Positions 17,054 through 26,208 of a stretch of 64,000 nucleotides of DNA are shown in pieces. The notes beneath the pieces were generated by a model. The model saw nothing but the letters and a program-made list of their open reading frames with translations. It made no database searches and had not been told where the DNA came from. The first letter of the stretch is position 1. Every line of letters begins with the position of its first letter. The DNA comes from PALSA-1003 sp963741315 (GTDB lineage: Bacteria > Pseudomonadota > Gammaproteobacteria > Burkholderiales > Casimicrobiaceae), in contig CAVUHK010000003.1 of NCBI GenBank assembly GCA_963741315.1, positions 253,535 through 317,534 on the forward strand. The letters run 5' to 3'. The position numbers and the translations under genes were made by a program.

Positions 17054-17515
17054 ATGAAGAAGACTCTGTTGGCAACATTGGCGGTGCTGGCGCTGTCGGC
17101 CGGTGCCTTTGCTGCGTACGCGCAGATGCCGCCGCACGGCGATCCGCTGTCGATGATCGCCTCGCTGAAGGACAAGCTCAGTCTGAACACGTCGCAGGCA
17201 CTGCAGTGGGACGCCGTCGCGGCGCAGACCAAGTCGGCGCGCGACGCGGCCCGCGCCAGCTTCGCCCAGCTCAAGACTGCAACGCAGGCCGAACTGGCCA
17301 AGGCCGAGCCCGACCTTGCGGCGCTGGCGGCGCAGGCCGACGCGATCCACGCGCAGAACGCGGCCACCCGCAAAGCGGTGCGCGATAGCTGGCTCTCGTT
17401 GTATGCGACATTCACGCCGGATCAGAAAGCGGTCGTCCGCGACGCCATCTCCGCCAGGCTCGCGCGCATGGAACAGTTTCGCGCGCACATGATGCAGCGC
17501 CACGCCCCGCAGTAA
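17054..17515 (+). CDS. Periplasmic Spy/CpxP-like protein (LTXXQ family)
   Basis: 153-residue exported helical protein. Signal peptide MKKTLLATLAVLALSAGAFA with cleavage near AYA-QM (residue 23). The mature part is an all-helical hairpin with LSLNTSQALQWDAV and FTPDQKAVVRDAI, variants of the two LTxxQ motifs of Spy and CpxP, which act as periplasmic chaperones or envelope-stress sensors. Start at ATG 17054 follows GAGGAAAG; upstream in-frame codons from 16985 are leader. It faces the OmpR-type regulator, a pairing expected for a Cpx-like feedback circuit. Confidence 0.75.
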   Translation: MKKTLLATLAVLALSAGAFAAYAQMPPHGDPLSMIASLKDKLSLNTSQALQWDAVAAQTKSARDAARASFAQLKTATQAELAKAEPDLAALAAQADAIHAQNAATRKAVRDSWLSLYATFTPDQKAVVRDAISARLARMEQFRAHMMQRHAPQ

Positions 17516-17569
17516 GGAAGGCGCCGCGGGGCGGCTTCCCGCGCGGGAGGCTGCGGCCGACGAACGGCA

Positions 17570-17597
17570 TTGCATCGCCCGGCGCACGAGGCATAAT
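17570..17597 (+). promoter_or_regulatory. Sigma70-type promoter for the 17.6-kb small RNA candidate
   Basis: TTGCAT at 17570-17575 and CATAAT at 17592-17597 with a 16-base spacer. Predicted transcription start near 17603-17605, 50 bases past the stop of the Spy-like gene. No reading frame follows on this strand. Confidence 0.45.
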
Positions 17598-17603
17598 GCT
17601 GAT

Positions 17604-17761
17604 GTCATAACTCGCGCCGGACGGGAAACAGCCCCGGCGCAGAGCACAGTTCCATTGGTGAAGTGTCCCTGCAACAGCAAGCCGGGTTTACCCCCCCGAC
17701 CCTAACCGGTCATCCCGAACCTGGCTTGTCCTCAGGCGCCCCTCGCGGGGCGCTTTTTTTT
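17604..17761 (+). ncRNA. Candidate structured small RNA of about 158 bases
   Basis: Bounded by a promoter-like sequence and a perfect terminator, with no plausible coding frame. Two strong stems precede the terminator: GCGCCGG (17614-17620) with CCGGCGC (17634-17640), and AAGCCGGGTTT (17679-17689) with GAACCTGGCTT (17717-17727), 11 consecutive pairs including two G-U. The loop of the second stem is very C-rich (seven Cs at 17691-17697), as in base-pairing regulators that target G-rich Shine-Dalgarno regions. I do not recognise 6S, 4.5S, tmRNA or a known riboswitch. An alternative is a long structured 3' end of the Spy-like mRNA. Confidence 0.45.
17736..17761 (+). terminator. Rho-independent terminator
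   Basis: GCGCCCC (17736-17742), loop TCGC, GGGGCGC (17747-17753), then eight Ts. Ends the small RNA candidate and any read-through from the Spy-like gene; being a perfect stem it may work only on the plus strand because the opposite side has no T run. Confidence 0.85.
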
Positions 17762-17802
17762 GCCTCTTACCTATTGCAACCTCGCCTGGACTACGTTCGT
17801 GG

Positions 17803-19638
17803 TCACGCAGCATGCGCAGTCGCGGCCGCGACGTCGGGGGTAGCAGGCTCGTTGCCCGCGATCAATCGCTCGGCGGCAGCGCGCAACTCCTCGGGGAGGA
17901 CAGGTTTCAGCAGCACTTGCAAGTCCGAGGCGTGCATCGCCGCGATCGCGTCGGCGGATGCATCGCCACTGACCAGCAGCGCAGGGATGGTCATCCCGAG
18001 TTCATCGCGCAGTTGTGCGATGACGGAGGTCCCGAATTCGCCATCGGCAAGCCGATAGTCGGCGACGATGAGATCCGGGTACCGGCGCTCGCTGCCGAGG
18101 AGGGCGAGCGCCTGCGCGCCGTTTGCGGCGCCGAGCACGACCGCGCCCCACTGGGTGAGGCACGCACGCATGCCCTCGACGACGGTGGCATCGTCGTCGA
18201 CGACCATGATCAGCGCACCGGGCAGCGCCGTGGCGCGCGCCGGCGGGCAAAGGGCGGCGCAGTCACCACGGGTCGCGATGGTCGCCGCGCGTGGCACCGC
18301 CACGGAGAAGCGCGCACCGCGGCCGGGCGCCGATGCGAGCGTCAGCGGATGTTCGAGCAGGTGCGCGAGACGGCGAACGATCGCGAGACCGAGCCCCATG
18401 CCGCGGTGGCCATCGGTGCGGCACGCGTCGGCGCGGTAGAACTCCTCGAAGATGCGCGCGTGGTGCGTTGCGGCGATACCGATGCCGGAATCGACGACGT
18501 CGATGCGGAAATGGCCCGCGCGGCGACGCGCGCCAACCACGACGCCCCCGCGTTCAGTGCAGTGGATCGCGTTGCCGATCAGGTTGGCAAGGATGCGCTC
18601 GAGCAGCACCGGATCGCTGTCGACCCAGGCGCGGGTCGGCACGACATGGAAGCGCAGGCGCCGCGCCGTGGCCAGCGGCGCAAACTGCCGCTCGAGGCGC
18701 GCGAACAGCGGCGCCAGCGGCACCGTTGCGCGCTCAGGCGCGACGGCGCCTGCGTCGAGCTTGGAGATGTCCATGAGCGCCGAAAACAGCCGCTCCAGCG
18801 CTTCAACCGAAGTGTTCATGCTGGCGACGATTTCGCGCAGCTCGGGCTCGCGCACCCTGGCTGACAGTGCCGCAGCGAACAGACCCATCGCGTGCAGCGG
18901 CTGGCGCAGGTCATGACTGGCGGCCGCGAGGAACTGGGTCTTGCCGCGATTGGCGGCTTCGGCGACGGCGCGTGCGGTGTCGGCCGCCACGGTCTGCCGC
19001 TGCAGCGCGCGAATCAGTTCGTCGTTCTCGTAGCGTATCGACAGCGAGTCGGCCATCAGCTTGTTGAGGCTGTGACCGAAGCGCAGGATGAACGCCAGCA
19101 CCACGACCATGACCGCCGCGATGAATTCGTGCACCTGGTCGCCGACCAACGCGACGCGCACGATCAGCGGGACCAGCGCCGGCAGCGCGAAAGCGTAGAA
19201 CGTGGGCTTGTACACCGCGGTGAGATTGATGCCGCCAAGGATCACGCCGAAGAGGCACACGATGAGCAGCGCCTGGTGGCCGATGTCGCCAGGCACGAAC
19301 AGCACCGTCGCGGCAGCGCCCCAGAGCGCGCCGGCGAGTCCCGATCCCAGCGCCGACGCGTAGCCCCAACGGCGCTGGCCGGCGCCGGTCGGCGCGGCGC
19401 GGCGATAGCGGCGCGCAAGTTCGTAGCGCCATGCCTGGTTCGCGATGATCGCTGCCACCCAGGCCGCGAACAGCACGACGGGCGCGGTCTTCCACATCAC
19501 CGCGATCAATATGCCCGCACCCAGCAGCATCGATGTCGTGGTACGCGGCCAGTGCGTGTACAGCGTGTCGATTTGCTGCCCACGCACCCGGGCGGCAAGC
19601 GCGGGTTCCGGAGCGCGCGCGAGGCTTCCCCCCGGCAT
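17803..19638 (-). CDS. Hybrid histidine kinase with C-terminal receiver
   Basis: 611 residues. The N-terminal 200 residues hold about six hydrophobic segments (TTSMLLGAGILIAVMW; VVLFAAWVAAIIANQAW; AALWGAAATVLFV; ALLIVCLFGVILGGINL), a multi-helix membrane sensor. A short coiled coil leads to the H-box AAASHDLRQPLHAMGLFAAA (His242), an ATPase domain (IGNAIHCT, VDSGIGIAATHHARIFEEF, GMGLGLAIVRRLAHLL) and a receiver with phospho-accepting Asp527 in VADYRLADGEFG. I start it at ATG 19638, 12 bases after the partner regulator's stop. Proteins of this layout (membrane sensor, HisKA, HATPase, REC) next to a NarL-type regulator are frequent in betaproteobacteria; the signal is unknown. Confidence 0.87.
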   Translation of the reverse strand: MPGGSLARAPEPALAARVRGQQIDTLYTHWPRTTTSMLLGAGILIAVMWKTAPVVLFAAWVAAIIANQAWRYELARRYRRAAPTGAGQRRWGYASALGSGLAGALWGAAATVLFVPGDIGHQALLIVCLFGVILGGINLTAVYKPTFYAFALPALVPLIVRVALVGDQVHEFIAAVMVVVLAFILRFGHSLNKLMADSLSIRYENDELIRALQRQTVAADTARAVAEAANRGKTQFLAAASHDLRQPLHAMGLFAAALSARVREPELREIVASMNTSVEALERLFSALMDISKLDAGAVAPERATVPLAPLFARLERQFAPLATARRLRFHVVPTRAWVDSDPVLLERILANLIGNAIHCTERGGVVVGARRRAGHFRIDVVDSGIGIAATHHARIFEEFYRADACRTDGHRGMGLGLAIVRRLAHLLEHPLTLASAPGRGARFSVAVPRAATIATRGDCAALCPPARATALPGALIMVVDDDATVVEGMRACLTQWGAVVLGAANGAQALALLGSERRYPDLIVADYRLADGEFGTSVIAQLRDELGMTIPALLVSGDASADAIAAMHASDLQVLLKPVLPEELRAAAERLIAGNEPATPDVAAATAHAA

Positions 19639-19649
19639 GGTGACCGCGT

Positions 19650-20303
19650 TCAGCGCGCGGACGCCGAACGCGGCTCGAGCCGCACACCGCGACGCGCGAG
19701 TTCGATGACGACCTGCGTGCGCGTGTGGACGTTGAGCGCGCGCAGTATCGCGCTGACGTGAACCTTGACGGTGCCTTCGGACAGGCGCAGGTCGCGGCAG
19801 ATCAGTTTGTTGGGCTTGCCCTGGACCAGCAGCTTGAGCACGTCGGCCTGACGCATGGTCAAGCCCAGATCCGACGGCCGCGCGACCGGGCGCAGCCGAA
19901 TACTTTCGACGCTGCCGGAATCGGTGGGAACGTAGATACCACCGGCCAGCACCAGGCGCAGCGCGTCGATCAGCTGTCGGGCATTGGCCGTCTTGGGGAT
20001 GAAGCCCATCGCGCCCATGTCGAGCGCGGCTTCGATGGTGTTTCGGTCGTGCGTGGCCGAGAGCACGAGCACCGGCGTGCCCGGCCAATCGATGCGCAAT
20101 TCCTGCAGCAGTTCGAAGCCATCGCGCCCCGGGAGTGCAAGATCGAGCAGGATGAGGTCGATGTCCGGCCGCTCATCGAGCCGTGCGCGTGCCGCGGATG
20201 CGTCGTGCGCCTGGAAAAGCTCGACCGTCGCCTCGATCTCGGTCAGGACGTGCTTGAGCGCGACCTGAATGAGCGGGTGGTCGTCGACGACCAGGATCCT
20301 CAT
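19650..20303 (-). CDS. NarL/FixJ-family response regulator (LuxR-type HTH)
   Basis: 217 residues: receiver domain starting MRILVVDDHPLIQVALKHVL, phospho-accepting Asp54 in LILLDLALPGRDG, and Lys in GFIPKTANARQLIDAL. The C-terminal LuxR-type helix-turn-helix (residues about 150-215) reads GLTMRQADVLKLLVQGKPNK, then EGTVKVHVSAILRALNV. The true start is the ATG with complement 20301-20303; the frame runs on to 20630 as untranslated leader. It probably receives phosphate from the hybrid kinase encoded 12 bases downstream. Confidence 0.92.
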   Translation of the reverse strand: MRILVVDDHPLIQVALKHVLTEIEATVELFQAHDASAARARLDERPDIDLILLDLALPGRDGFELLQELRIDWPGTPVLVLSATHDRNTIEAALDMGAMGFIPKTANARQLIDALRLVLAGGIYVPTDSGSVESIRLRPVARPSDLGLTMRQADVLKLLVQGKPNKLICRDLRLSEGTVKVHVSAILRALNVHTRTQVVIELARRGVRLEPRSASAR

Positions 20304-20553
20304 GCGCGTCCCCTTGTCCCCTTGCCCCACTGCCGCGTGAGAGCGATTGCGCGGGCGCTTACCGTCCGTTTTCGGATCTGCCTGCGCTACGTCGCCGGCT
20401 TGTTCTGGTAGGCACCGGTCAGAGGCAGTCTTCCAGCATCGATCGGGTGGCGCAACTGTAGAAAGTGACAGGTAGACGCAAGATACAGAAGCCGTGCAGG
20501 CGTGGCGCGAGGATTGGTGAAGCGGCGCGCGCTCGCCGCAAGTCGGCGCGTAG

Positions 20554-20817
20554 CTAACGCTTGCGCGGCGGCTCGCTGAGCGGCGTGCCGCTGACGGTCG
20601 CGCGGCCGTGCGTCGTGGTGTTGTGCGCAAACGTCGTGGGGTCGTCGTTGGCGCGCATTTCGGCGCGGTCGGTCATGCGCTCGGGACGGGGCTTGCGCGC
20701 CCTGGACGCGCGTCGCAGCTGCTGCTCGCGCTTCCTGCGCTTGACCAGCGCCCGGCGCGCGAGAATCAGCGCGATGACCAGGCCCAGAAGTATCCAGCCG
20801 CCGATGATCGCGTTCAT
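20554..20817 (-). CDS. Small single-span membrane protein, Arg/Lys-rich
   Basis: 87 residues: an N-terminal transmembrane helix (MNAIIGGWILLGLVIALILA) followed by a strongly basic tail (RRALVKRRKREQQLRRASRA and onwards) and a Thr-rich end. The basic residues just after the helix predict a cytoplasmic C-terminus. The ATG with complement 20815-20817 gives a sensible membrane protein; the frame extends to 20991 but those residues look like leader. No good ribosome site is seen and I do not know a family. It sits between the two-component pair and the divergent ABC permease. Confidence 0.45.
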   Translation of the reverse strand: MNAIIGGWILLGLVIALILARRALVKRRKREQQLRRASRARKPRPERMTDRAEMRANDDPTTFAHNTTTHGRATVSGTPLSEPPRKR

Positions 20818-21064
20818 TTGCGTATAGTTGTAGCGGACATGACCGAACAAACCAGGTTCAATAGCGACATGATTTTGCGCTGCAGTTTTTGTTTGTCGAG
20901 CCGCCCGTTCGGCGACCATCCCCCATCGTGGCGCGCGCCCTCCAGCCGCGACATTTGCGCCACCGCGAAAGCTTACCAGAGACGCGCGCACACCATCCGG
21001 GATGTTGTCGGGCGAACACTACCGTTCAGGTAACCTATCGCCTTCCCGGATTCATTCGCCACCG

Positions 21065-22042
21065 ATGCTCGCTTATATCGTCCGCCGCGGACTGCAGGCG
21101 GTCGTCGTGTTGTTCTTCATGTCGTTGCTGGTCTTCGCCGGCGTGTACGCGATCGGCAATCCGGTCGACATCCTGATCAACCCGCAGGCCGACCAGGCCG
21201 AACGCGAGCACGCCATCGCCGTCCTGGGACTCGACCAGCCGCTGTGGGTGCAGTTCGGCCGCTTCATCCTCGGCGCCGTGCACGGAGACCTGGGCAAGTC
21301 CTTCGTTCATGGCAGCTCGGCGTTGGGGCTGATTCTGGAACGCATGCCGGCGACGATGGAGCTCGCGATCACCGCCATGCTCATCGCGATCGCGATCGGC
21401 ATTCCGCTTGGCCTCTGGGCGGGCCTGCGGCCGAACTCCTTCGCTGGCCGCTCGATCATGGCCGGCTCGATCCTCGGGTTTTCACTGCCGACGTTCTGGG
21501 TCGGCCTGATGCTCATCATGGTGTTCTCGGTGATGCTGGGATGGCTCCCATCGAACGGCCGCGGGCCGACGACGCTGCTCTTCGGCGTGCCGGTCAGCTT
21601 TCTGTCGCTGGAAGGGTGGCGACACCTGATCCTGCCCGCAACGACGCTCGCCTTGTTCAAACTCGCACTGCTCATTCGGCTGACGCGATCGAGCACCCGC
21701 GAAGCGCTGCTGCAGGATTACGTGAAGTTCGCGCGCGCCAAGGGCCTGACGAGTGCGCGCGTGATCGGCGTGCACGTACTGCGCAACATCCTGATTCCGA
21801 TCGTCACCGTCATCGGCCTCGAATTCGGCTCGGTCATCGCCTTCGCGATCGTGACCGAGAGCGTGTTCGCGTGGCCGGGCATGGGCAAGCTGCTCATCGA
21901 CTCGATCAACCTGCTCGACCGGCCGATCATCGTCGCGTACCTGCTGGTCATTGTGCTCATGTTCGTCGCCATCAACCTGGTCGTCGACGTGCTCTATTCG
22001 GCGCTCGATCCGCGCGTGCGGCTCACCGAGGGCGGCAACTGA
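21065..22042 (+). CDS. Peptide/nickel-type ABC transporter permease 1 (DppB/OppB-like)
   Basis: 325-residue inner-membrane permease. The first transmembrane helix (LQAVVVLFFMSLLVFAGVYA) is followed by a periplasmic stretch and five more helices; the ABC-coupling loop reads REALLQDYVKFARAKGLTSARVI (EAA motif) near residue 215. Start at ATG 21065. Its stop overlaps the next start (TGATG). Part of a four-gene importer, all in one direction, without a binding protein gene; the family-5 receptor at 3.3 kb may be the partner. Confidence 0.93.
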   Translation: MLAYIVRRGLQAVVVLFFMSLLVFAGVYAIGNPVDILINPQADQAEREHAIAVLGLDQPLWVQFGRFILGAVHGDLGKSFVHGSSALGLILERMPATMELAITAMLIAIAIGIPLGLWAGLRPNSFAGRSIMAGSILGFSLPTFWVGLMLIMVFSVMLGWLPSNGRGPTTLLFGVPVSFLSLEGWRHLILPATTLALFKLALLIRLTRSSTREALLQDYVKFARAKGLTSARVIGVHVLRNILIPIVTVIGLEFGSVIAFAIVTESVFAWPGMGKLLIDSINLLDRPIIVAYLLVIVLMFVAINLVVDVLYSALDPRVRLTEGGN

Positions 22043-22923
22043 TGCAAACGGAGCAAACGCCGCTGCGGCGCATTGTCGCGGATTTCGTCGCCAGTCCGGT
22101 CGCCGTCTTCGGGCTCGCGGTGTTCTGCGTCATCGTGCTCGTCGCGCTCTTCGCGCCGCTGATCTCGCCGCAGAATCCCTATGATCTCGCGCAGCTCGAC
22201 GTGATGGACGGCCGCCTTCCTCCGCGCTCGCCGGCGGCAGGCGGCGGGACGTACTGGCTGGGCACCGACGACCAGGGTCGCGACATGCTCTCGGCGATTT
22301 TCTACGGCCTGCGCATCAGCCTCGCCGTCGGCGTGACCAGCACCGTGCTGGCGCTGGCCATCGGCTTGTCGCTTGGGCTCGTCGCGGCGTACTTCGGCGG
22401 CAGGACCGAGACGCTGATCATGCGCGTGGCCGACATCCAGCTGTCCTTCCCGGCGATTCTGGTCGCGCTGATCCTGCTCGCGGTGCTGGGGCAGGGCACG
22501 CTCAAGATCGTCGCCGCGCTGGTCACCGTGCAATGGGCGTATTACGCGCGCACTGTGCGCAGTGCCGCGCTGGTCGAGAAGCGCAAGGAGTACATCGAAG
22601 CCGCGCGCTGTCTAGCACTTGCGCCCTCGCGCATCGTGTTCGGCCACCTGCTGCCGAACTGCCTGCCACCGCTGATCGTGGTCGCCACCGTGCAGGTCGC
22701 CGCGGCCATCGCGCTGGAGGCGACGCTGTCGTTTCTCGGGCTCGGCCTGCCGATCACCGAGCCCTCGCTCGGACTGCTGATCGCCAACGGCTATCAGTAC
22801 CTGCTGTCGGGGAAGTACTGGATCAGCTTTTTCCCGGGTGTCGCGCTGCTGCTCACCATCGTCAGCATCAACCTCGTCGCCGACCAGTTGCGCGACGTGC
22901 TCAATCCGCGGCTGCAACGATGA
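22042..22923 (+). CDS. Peptide/nickel-type ABC transporter permease 2 (DppC/OppC-like)
   Basis: 293-residue second permease. Residues 1-60 hold the N-terminal OppC-type helix (PVAVFGLAVFCVIVLVALFA) and LIQ-like loop; the motif GTDDQGRDMLSAIFYGLRIS is typical of DppC/OppC, and the EAA loop is KRKEYIEAARCLALAPSRIVF. It overlaps the preceding permease by one base. Its TGA is the first part of the ATGAGC that opens the tandem repeat at 22920. Confidence 0.93.
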   Translation: MQTEQTPLRRIVADFVASPVAVFGLAVFCVIVLVALFAPLISPQNPYDLAQLDVMDGRLPPRSPAAGGGTYWLGTDDQGRDMLSAIFYGLRISLAVGVTSTVLALAIGLSLGLVAAYFGGRTETLIMRVADIQLSFPAILVALILLAVLGQGTLKIVAALVTVQWAYYARTVRSAALVEKRKEYIEAARCLALAPSRIVFGHLLPNCLPPLIVVATVQVAAAIALEATLSFLGLGLPITEPSLGLLIANGYQYLLSGKYWISFFPGVALLLTIVSINLVADQLRDVLNPRLQR

Positions 22924-23071
22924 GCGCCGCCGGGCCGTCCCAAGGCGCGAGCCCCCTTGGGGGGAGGCGGCGCGAAGCGCCGCTGCGGGGGGATCAATGA
23001 GCGCCGTCGGGCCGTCCCAAGGCGCGGGCCCCCTTGGGGGAGGCGGCGCGCGGCGCCGCTTCGGGGGGATC
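22920..23071 (+). repeat. Tandem intercistronic repeats R3a and R3b
   Basis: Two adjacent copies: 22920-22996 (77 bases) and 22997-23071 (75 bases), about 90% alike. Each opens ATGAGCGCC(G)CGGGCCG-like and closes with GGGGGGATC before the next ATG. Inside are CCAAGG...CCTTGG and GCGGCGC-GAA-GCGCCGC inverted repeats, so each copy can fold into two hairpins. The first ATGA overlaps the permease stop. Copy A encodes a 26-residue peptide ending in TGA that overlaps the ATG of copy B, so the coupling chain of start and stop codons is kept. Confidence 0.75.
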
Positions 23072-24080
23072 ATGTTAGCGCGCCGCTGCTCGCCGTCGAT
23101 GGCCTGTGCACGCAGTTCTTCACGCGCGCCGGCGTCGTGCGCGCGGTGGAGGACGTGAGTTTCACCGTCGATCGGGGAGAGGTCCTGGGACTGGTCGGCG
23201 AGTCGGGATCGGGCAAGTCGATGACCGGCTATTCGATCATGGGACTGGTCGATCCGCCGGGCAAGGTTGTCGCCGGCACGATGCTGTTCGACGGCGTCGA
23301 CCTGTCCGCGCTGTCGGCCGAAGAGATGCGCCAGGTACGCGGAGATCGCATCGCGATGATCTTCCAGGACCCGATGATGACGCTCAACCCGGTGCTGCGC
23401 ATCGACACGCAAATGGTCGAAGCGGTGCTGGCGCACCGGCGGGTGTCGCGCGGCGACGCACTGGCGCGCGCACGCGCCACGCTCGTCAAGGTGGGCATCG
23501 CGTCGCCCGACGAGCGATTGCATGCATACCCGCACCAGTTCTCCGGAGGCATGCGCCAGCGCGTGGCGATCGCGATCGCGCTGCTCAACGATCCGCAGCT
23601 GATCATCGCCGACGAACCGACGACCGCGCTCGACGTGACCATCCAGGGGCAGATCCTCTACGAAATGCAGAAGCTCGCCCGCGATACCGGCGCCGCGCTG
23701 ATCTGGATCACACACGATCTGTCGGTGATCGGGGGACTCGCCGACCGGGTGTGCGTGATGTACGCCGGGCGCATCGTCGAGCAGGGGTCGACCGCCGAAG
23801 TGCTGCTGCGGCCGCGGCATCCGTACACGCGCGGCCTGCTCGACTCGGTGCCGGGCAACGCCGACCCGCGTACCCGCCTCAGGCCGATTCCGGGGATGGC
23901 GCCGTCGCTGCTGGACCTGCCGGCGGGCTGTTCGTTTCGTGCGCGTTGCCCGCGCGCCGATGGCGAGTGCGAGCACGATCCGGTCATGCGCGAGCTCGGC
24001 GAGGACTGGGCATGCGCTGCGCTGTTTTCATCCGCTGGAGGCAGCATGAGCCCGCCGGTGCACGGCGCGAAGGTACTTCA

Positions 24081-24084
<4 letters not shown>
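22957..24084 (+). CDS. Peptide ABC transporter ATPase 1 (DppD/OppD-like), start disturbed
   Basis: ATP-binding subunit. Core begins at Ser codon 23077 (APLLAVDGLCTQFFTRAGVV). Walker A GESGSGKS, signature FSGGMRQRVAIAIAL, Walker B LIIADEPTTALDV, and the OppD-type C-terminal region with Cys-rich CSFRARCPRADGECEHD. There is no proper in-frame start at the core: an ATG at 23072 is followed by two extra Ts, and deleting them gives MSAPLLAVDG, the expected N-terminus. The only in-frame start further up is TTG 22957 inside the tandem repeat, which I use for the coordinates. The last 12 residues (MSPPVHGAKVLH) are read from repeat R4. Confidence 0.85.

Positions 24085-24086
<2 letters not shown>
24046..24086 (+). 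repeat. Intercistronic repeat copy R4 (shortened)
   Basis: ATGAGCCCGCCGGTGCACGG at the 3' end of the first ATPase gene, ending GAAGGTACTTCATTGAGC, so it keeps the head and the AGGT...TTGAGC tail of R1/R2 but lacks the middle. It supplies the last residues and stop of ATPase 1 and the start of ATPase 2. Confidence 0.65.
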
Positions 24087-25138
<1,052 letters not shown>

Positions 25139-25142
<4 letters not shown>

Positions 25143-25978
25143 CTGTTGTGCGCCGACATGATCCGCGAGTTCCGGCGATCCCACTGGTGTTCGATTCGCC
25201 GCACAGCGGCACGGACTATCCAGCCGACTTCGACCACATCGCGCCGCGCTCGATCGTGCGCCAGGCCGAGGACACGCATGTCGCCGGTCTATACGGCGCC
25301 GCGCCAGCGCACGGCGCGACGCTGGTCGAAGCATTGTTCCCGAGGGCGTATATCGATCCCAACCGGCACGTGTCGGACATTGATGCCGCGCTCCTGGACG
25401 GCGTGTGGCCCGGTCCGGTCACTGCGTCGCGCAAGACCGAACTCGGCATCGGCCTGGTCTGGCGACTCGCGGAAGGGGGCACGCCGATGTACGGACGCAA
25501 GCTTTCGGTGGCCGAAGTTCAGCGGCGGATCGAGACGTACTACGACCCTTACCACTCGGCGGTGACGCGGGCGCTCGACGAGCAATTCGCAGCCTTTGGT
25601 GCAGTCTGGCACGTGAACTGTCACTCGATGCCCGCGGTGGGCGGCGTGATGTCGGACGATCCCGGGCGTGCGCGGGCCGATTTCGTGCTCGGTGATCGAG
25701 ATGGCACGACCTGCGAGCCGGCATTCACCGCATTCGTGGCCGAGACGCTGCGCGCGATGGACTACACCGTTGCGATCAACGATCCCTACAAGGGTGTCGA
25801 ATTGGTGCGCAAGCACGGACGCCCGGAGCGGCGGCGACACAGCTTGCAGATCGAGGTGAATCGCCGGCTCTACATGGATGAGAAGACGTTGGAGAAGACT
25901 GCCGATTTCGCCTCGTTGCAAGCTAATTTGACGCAATTCATCGCTTCGTTGCGGGGTTACGTGCTCGCCCGACTCTGA
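25139..25978 (+). CDS. N-formylglutamate amidohydrolase family protein
   Basis: 279 residues, start ATG 25139 overlapping the ATPase stop (ATGA). Family signature at the N-terminus: PLVFDSPHSGTDYPADF, with downstream YIDPNRHVSDIDAALLDGVW and LGIGLVWRL; HVNCHSMPAVGG (with metal-binding His) follows. HutG-type members hydrolyse N-formylglutamate to formate and glutamate at the end of one histidine-degradation route. No hut genes are nearby. The close coupling to a peptide importer suggests release of an acylated amino acid from an imported compound (inference). Confidence 0.88.
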
Positions 25979-26116
25979 GCGCCATGCGCGCATCAGCGCC
26001 CAACAACGTCGCGCGGAGGGCTCGAATCGGCATTGGAAGCTGTCCCGAAGGGGCCATCGGCATCGCCTACGTGGCGCGAGCGCGAAGTATTGACAGGCTT
26101 GCTGCACCGCAGCGCG

Positions 26117-26146
26117 TTGACCCGGTCAGGCGCGCCGGGGTAAAAT
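26117..26146 (+). promoter_or_regulatory. Promoter of the tpiA-secG-tRNA-nuo run
   Basis: TTGACC at 26117-26122 and TAAAAT at 26141-26146 with an 18-base spacer, predicted start near 26153. The same hexamers and spacing precede tRNA-Asn at 59.6 kb. A second TTGACA at 26090-26095 has no good -10. Confidence 0.5.
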
Positions 26147-26154
26147 TGCTGGGT

Positions 26155-26190
26155 TATACCGGTATAGCCTGATCGGTGCGCGATCAGGCT
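26155..26190. promoter_or_regulatory. Palindrome and hairpin in the tpiA leader
   Basis: TATACCGGTATA (26155-26166) is a perfect 12-base palindrome at the predicted transcription start. Directly after it AGCCTGATC (26166-26174), loop of 7, GATCAGGCT (26182-26190) forms a perfect 9-bp stem that ends 18 bases before the likely tpiA start. They could be an operator and a leader hairpin controlling entry into tpiA. Confidence 0.4.
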
Positions 26191-26208
26191 GGCATGGAAT
26201 CCAAAGCG

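Noticed and set aside
17604..17690. Cobalamin or other known riboswitch
   Set aside because: GGTGAAGTG and CTGCAACAGC look superficially similar, but the B12 box and spacing are missing and no gene follows on the plus strand.
17803..20088. 761-residue frame for the hybrid kinase
   Set aside because: The extra N-terminal part overlaps the NarL-type gene in another frame and is Arg-rich; membrane segments start after ATG 19638.
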